Source of the DNA: a virus | Virus record (IMG/VR): IMGVR_UViG_3300038558_000079 | Span: 1 to 64,000 of that record | DNA length: 64,000 nt | Strand: one strand, 5' to 3' | Shown: one piece after another, positions 61,609-64,000 of the stretch | Layout: every line of letters begins with the position of its first letter | How positions within the stretch are numbered: the stretch's first letter is position 1 | Notes under the pieces: model-generated | Seen by the model: the letters and a program-made list of their open reading frames with translations, nothing else | What the model was told of the DNA's origin: nothing | Database searches by the model: none | Position numbers and translations under genes: made by a program

Positions 61609-64000
61609 CTACCCTTTGATGTATTTCATACCCTTCGCTGCCACATCCTGACGTAATAACTTGAAGGCTAATTTACCGTCGGATAAGAGTGCATCGTCTT
61701 CACATCTTTGGTAATTTGCAAGTAGGTTTTGAATATAAAGGTATGGTGTGTCCACCGCTTTAAATTCTGGGGTGTATTCCTCACCCGATGCGTAGGTTTC
61801 TCGAATTCGTAGCATAGCAATAGTAACCCGTACCATATCTTCAAGTTCTATCTCTGTGAGATTGGTGTTACAGGCTTTGCAGAAAAACTGCAAAGTATTA
61901 GGATTTCCAAGGTCGTTCAATGGGAGTATCTCGTGCAGGGTGATCACCTCTTGAAAGTCGTCAAATACCTGCTTAGGTGTTAAAGTCTCATAATTATTAA
62001 GACCGCTGAGAATAGTCTCTAGAGTACGTCCTGTTGTAGATGCAATAGGTAAAGTATCGAGTGTCATTTGTGGTGTTGAGATTGCTAAGGTTTCTTCATC
62101 CATTATATCATCATTAGATTCTGTTACTACATCAGGTGTCTGATTGTATTTCCGGTCATATCCCGCTAATAAATTCTGACGTGTTACATCAGATAAGAAT
62201 TCAGAGGAAAAGCTGTATGTGTACTGCTTCCCCACTTTCTGAGACGTGAAACTATACCCCAACTTCTCCAATATCCAGGTAGCTAACTTCGCGGCTCTTA
62301 CATCGTTAGTGCCTGCTATTATCTTGGGGAAATTATCGTTAAATTCTGTAGCTAATTCATCCTTTATCTTCGCTGATACCTTATTGACTTTTAGTGCCCA
62401 TTCCTTTAATCCCGGCGTTGAGCTACTAAAAGTTAAGTTAGGATTCTCTAAATCCAATATAGACTCCAATTCCTGAATCTTGAGATACTTCGTTAGTGCA
62501 TGTACTTTATATCCCAGTAGCTTCACATCCTGTAAGCAAAATTCTAATCCTTCCTGGTAGTTTTTAGCATAGCGTTTTAACTTGCTGACATCTAGAGCAG
62601 GTACTAAGTGTGGGTTCTTGTAGAGAAACCAGAGTAAGTTAGCGTGAATTACTTCCCGGTAATTATATTTCCAGTGATACACCATGGATACAGTGCATTC
62701 TGGTTCTAGTATCCCGGTAGAAATGAGTATTTTTGATTTTGTTCCTTGTCGTTGTATTTCCGGGTCACAAGCCATCTGTTCAGCCGAATGAGCCGTTGCA
62801 TAGTCCGTAAAGATTGCCTCTACCGCTGCAACTTTCTCACATGATTCGAGCCGTGTCACTTCTATGGTTTCTTTGATTACTTCGTTGTACGAATTTTTGA
62901 ACCCGTCTGCAAATGTTATTTCATGACCTGCGGCTCTTAATTCGGCTACCATCACGTCGTAAAAATTAGCCCGTGCCCAATTCTGGTTCGCTACAAGTTC
63001 ATAATAGTACCAGCTATGCTTGGGCGACAAGGTAGGATAATCATCCCCTTCAAGGAATTTTTCCAATAACCCTATGAGCGCTTTACCATTAATGTAATCG
63101 GGGTTATCAGTCGCTGTGGAATCTGTAAAATTATTGGCTGTATGTTGCCGCAGCACTTCCTTAATAAGTTGGTCTGCTATCTCTGTTAAGTTGGACTCCT
63201 GACGCTTCTTATCAGCAATCACACCTTCTACCGTAACCGCCCCATGATACTTGCCCTTACTGGCGTATATATTCCAATCAGTGAGATGACGATCGCGTGC
63301 CATCTGCTGGAGGGATTCAATAGGAGTATTAACCGCAAAAAATAGACCATAAGCCTTCTGGAAATACACAGCATCAATCGATAACCCATTAGCTAATGTA
63401 GGCGAAAACATGAACAGATCCGGGGTCTTAGTAAGAATAGACTGATTTAAGTTATTCATCACGCTGCGTGCTTCATCGGTGCGTGATGAGTCGGAATCTA
63501 GCCGGATAACGCTCTTAGGTGTTTTTCCCTGAGACACTAAGGAATCCTGTGCTAGTGATTCTAGAGCCTGTAGATTTTCCTTACTATCTGATGCTACCAA
63601 CGCGGGTACATCAGACTTTACCAGTTGTGCTACTGTTGTCTCGAAAAAACTTGCCTTCTCCTTACCTGTTAATACCACATTTCTCTTTTTGGGTTTTGTG
63701 GTATTAATAAGTACTTTTACAGGTGTGTCTGGCATGAACTGTAGGACATACTTTATCGTACTTTTCCTCAATGTCGCATCACTAAGAATACAGCCGCCAT
63801 TATTGGCATTGGCTAATGCTAATAACTTACAGAGTGCAGATATATTCTCAGCACGCTTGAGACGATGTGTCTCTCCAGTGAGTAAGTGAATCAAACCTGA
63901 TTCACATTCATCTAGTACTAAATGGAAAGGTTGGTCGGTGTTGAATGTTGAGAGTTTGTGAAGTGAATCGTAACACAATCCAATCCGCTTAACACGTCCT
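61609..64000 (-). CDS. CyRepA1-like plasmid replication protein, 5' end cut by window
   Basis: At least 796 residues; the frame is open to the right edge (upstream of TTG 63978 it reads DVLSG), so the start is outside. GLCYDSLHKL, LVLDECESGLIHLLTG (Walker B-like DE), CILSDATLRKSTIKYV, MFSPTLANGLSIDAVYF and QQMARDRH (arginine finger) follow the helicase part of cyanobacterial CyRepA1 plasmid replication proteins. These act as initiator/helicase for plasmid replication. The C-terminal 500 residues are helical and less clear. Its presence beside phage genes is the main reason to call this a phage-plasmid. Confidence 0.65.
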   Translation of the reverse strand, partial: GRVKRIGLCYDSLHKLSTFNTDQPFHLVLDECESGLIHLLTGETHRLKRAENISALCKLLALANANNGGCILSDATLRKSTIKYVLQFMPDTPVKVLINTTKPKKRNVVLTGKEKASFFETTVAQLVKSDVPALVASDSKENLQALESLAQDSLVSQGKTPKSVIRLDSDSSRTDEARSVMNNLNQSILTKTPDLFMFSPTLANGLSIDAVYFQKAYGLFFAVNTPIESLQQMARDRHLTDWNIYASKGKYHGAVTVEGVIADKKRQESNLTEIADQLIKEVLRQHTANNFTDSTATDNPDYINGKALIGLLEKFLEGDDYPTLSPKHSWYYYELVANQNWARANFYDVMVAELRAAGHEITFADGFKNSYNEVIKETIEVTRLESCEKVAAVEAIFTDYATAHSAEQMACDPEIQRQGTKSKILISTGILEPECTVSMVYHWKYNYREVIHANLLWFLYKNPHLVPALDVSKLKRYAKNYQEGLEFCLQDVKLLGYKVHALTKYLKIQELESILDLENPNLTFSSSTPGLKEWALKVNKVSAKIKDELATEFNDNFPKIIAGTNDVRAAKLATWILEKLGYSFTSQKVGKQYTYSFSSEFLSDVTRQNLLAGYDRKYNQTPDVVTESNDDIMDEETLAISTPQMTLDTLPIASTTGRTLETILSGLNNYETLTPKQVFDDFQEVITLHEILPLNDLGNPNTLQFFCKACNTNLTEIELEDMVRVTIAMLRIRETYASGEEYTPEFKAVDTPYLYIQNLLANYQRCEDDALLSDGKLAFKLLRQDVAAKGMKYIKG

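Noticed and set aside
1-64000. tRNA or rRNA genes
   Set aside because: I saw no cloverleaf with TTC-type T-loop or rRNA signature when reading both strands; a dedicated scan could still find one.

Overview
The window looks like part of a cyanobacterial phage-plasmid (or a prophage-like replicon), probably from a filamentous, Nostoc-type host. Evidence for the host: about twenty HIP1 palindromes (GCGATCGC) are scattered through all regions, the TnpB/TnpA insertion sequences are of cyanobacterial style, and the last gene (61609 to the right edge, minus strand) resembles the CyRepA1 plasmid replication proteins of cyanobacteria. Evidence for a phage: a nearly complete siphovirus-like virion gene set is present. 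No tRNA, rRNA, CRISPR array or integrase was found.

Layout. 1-0.8 kb: partial RecB/MGME1-like exonuclease. 1.2-11.2 kb: small hypothetical genes, a duplicated family of MazG-like proteins (one frameshifted, one cut to 13 codons), a 1035-aa tail glycosidase-like protein, and gpL- and gpK-like tail-tip genes on the plus strand. 11.2-20 kb: accessory/mobile zone with two IS200/IS605-type elements (TnpB 12.5 kb; TnpA+TnpB 17.5-19.3 kb), detached insertion-sequence ends, regulatory and nuclease-like genes, and an orphan structured RNA resembling HEARO/omega RNA. 20-33.5 kb: compact leftward head-and-tail operon, in transcription order DUF2213 protease/scaffold, cement protein, DUF2184 capsid, connectors, tail terminator, tail tube, tail assembly chaperones with a lambda-type GGGAAAG -1 frameshift site, tail-tip J-like protein, small protein, large terminase and portal. 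33.5-42.4 kb: XRE regulator, holin-like and FHA-like proteins, an unsplit DNA polymerase III alpha subunit, and a class II ribonucleotide reductase with a LAGLIDADG intein. 42.4-47.1 kb: fibre/virion proteins. 47.4-61 kb: one 4517-aa tape measure protein carrying several cell-wall or protease domains. 61.0-61.6 kb: a MITE-like element and a Dam methylase remnant. 61.6-64 kb: replication protein, cut by the window edge.

The most unusual genome-wide signal is a repeated palindrome: arms AGCTTCCGACATGTT and AACATGTCGGAAGCT, always 39-40 bp start to start, found only between genes (ten sites). Four copies sit inside a longer leader of about 250-330 bp, of which all four retain a TTGACA-N17 promoter. 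In two sites (34857 and 19956) the spacer between the arms is inverted relative to the flanks, suggesting inversion or cruciform-based rearrangement. Most other promoters are near-consensus TTGACA-N17-TATAxT, often starting TTGACATTACC or TTGACATTGCC.

How it fits together: the replicon seems to carry its own replication and nucleotide machinery (Rep, DnaE, RNR, exonuclease, MazG-like proteins), an XRE switch next to the capsid operon, and a virion whose tape measure could degrade peptidoglycan during entry. The tail genes are scattered over at least three blocks, and copied pieces of one junction (tape-measure end plus leader) show that segmental duplication has shaped the map.
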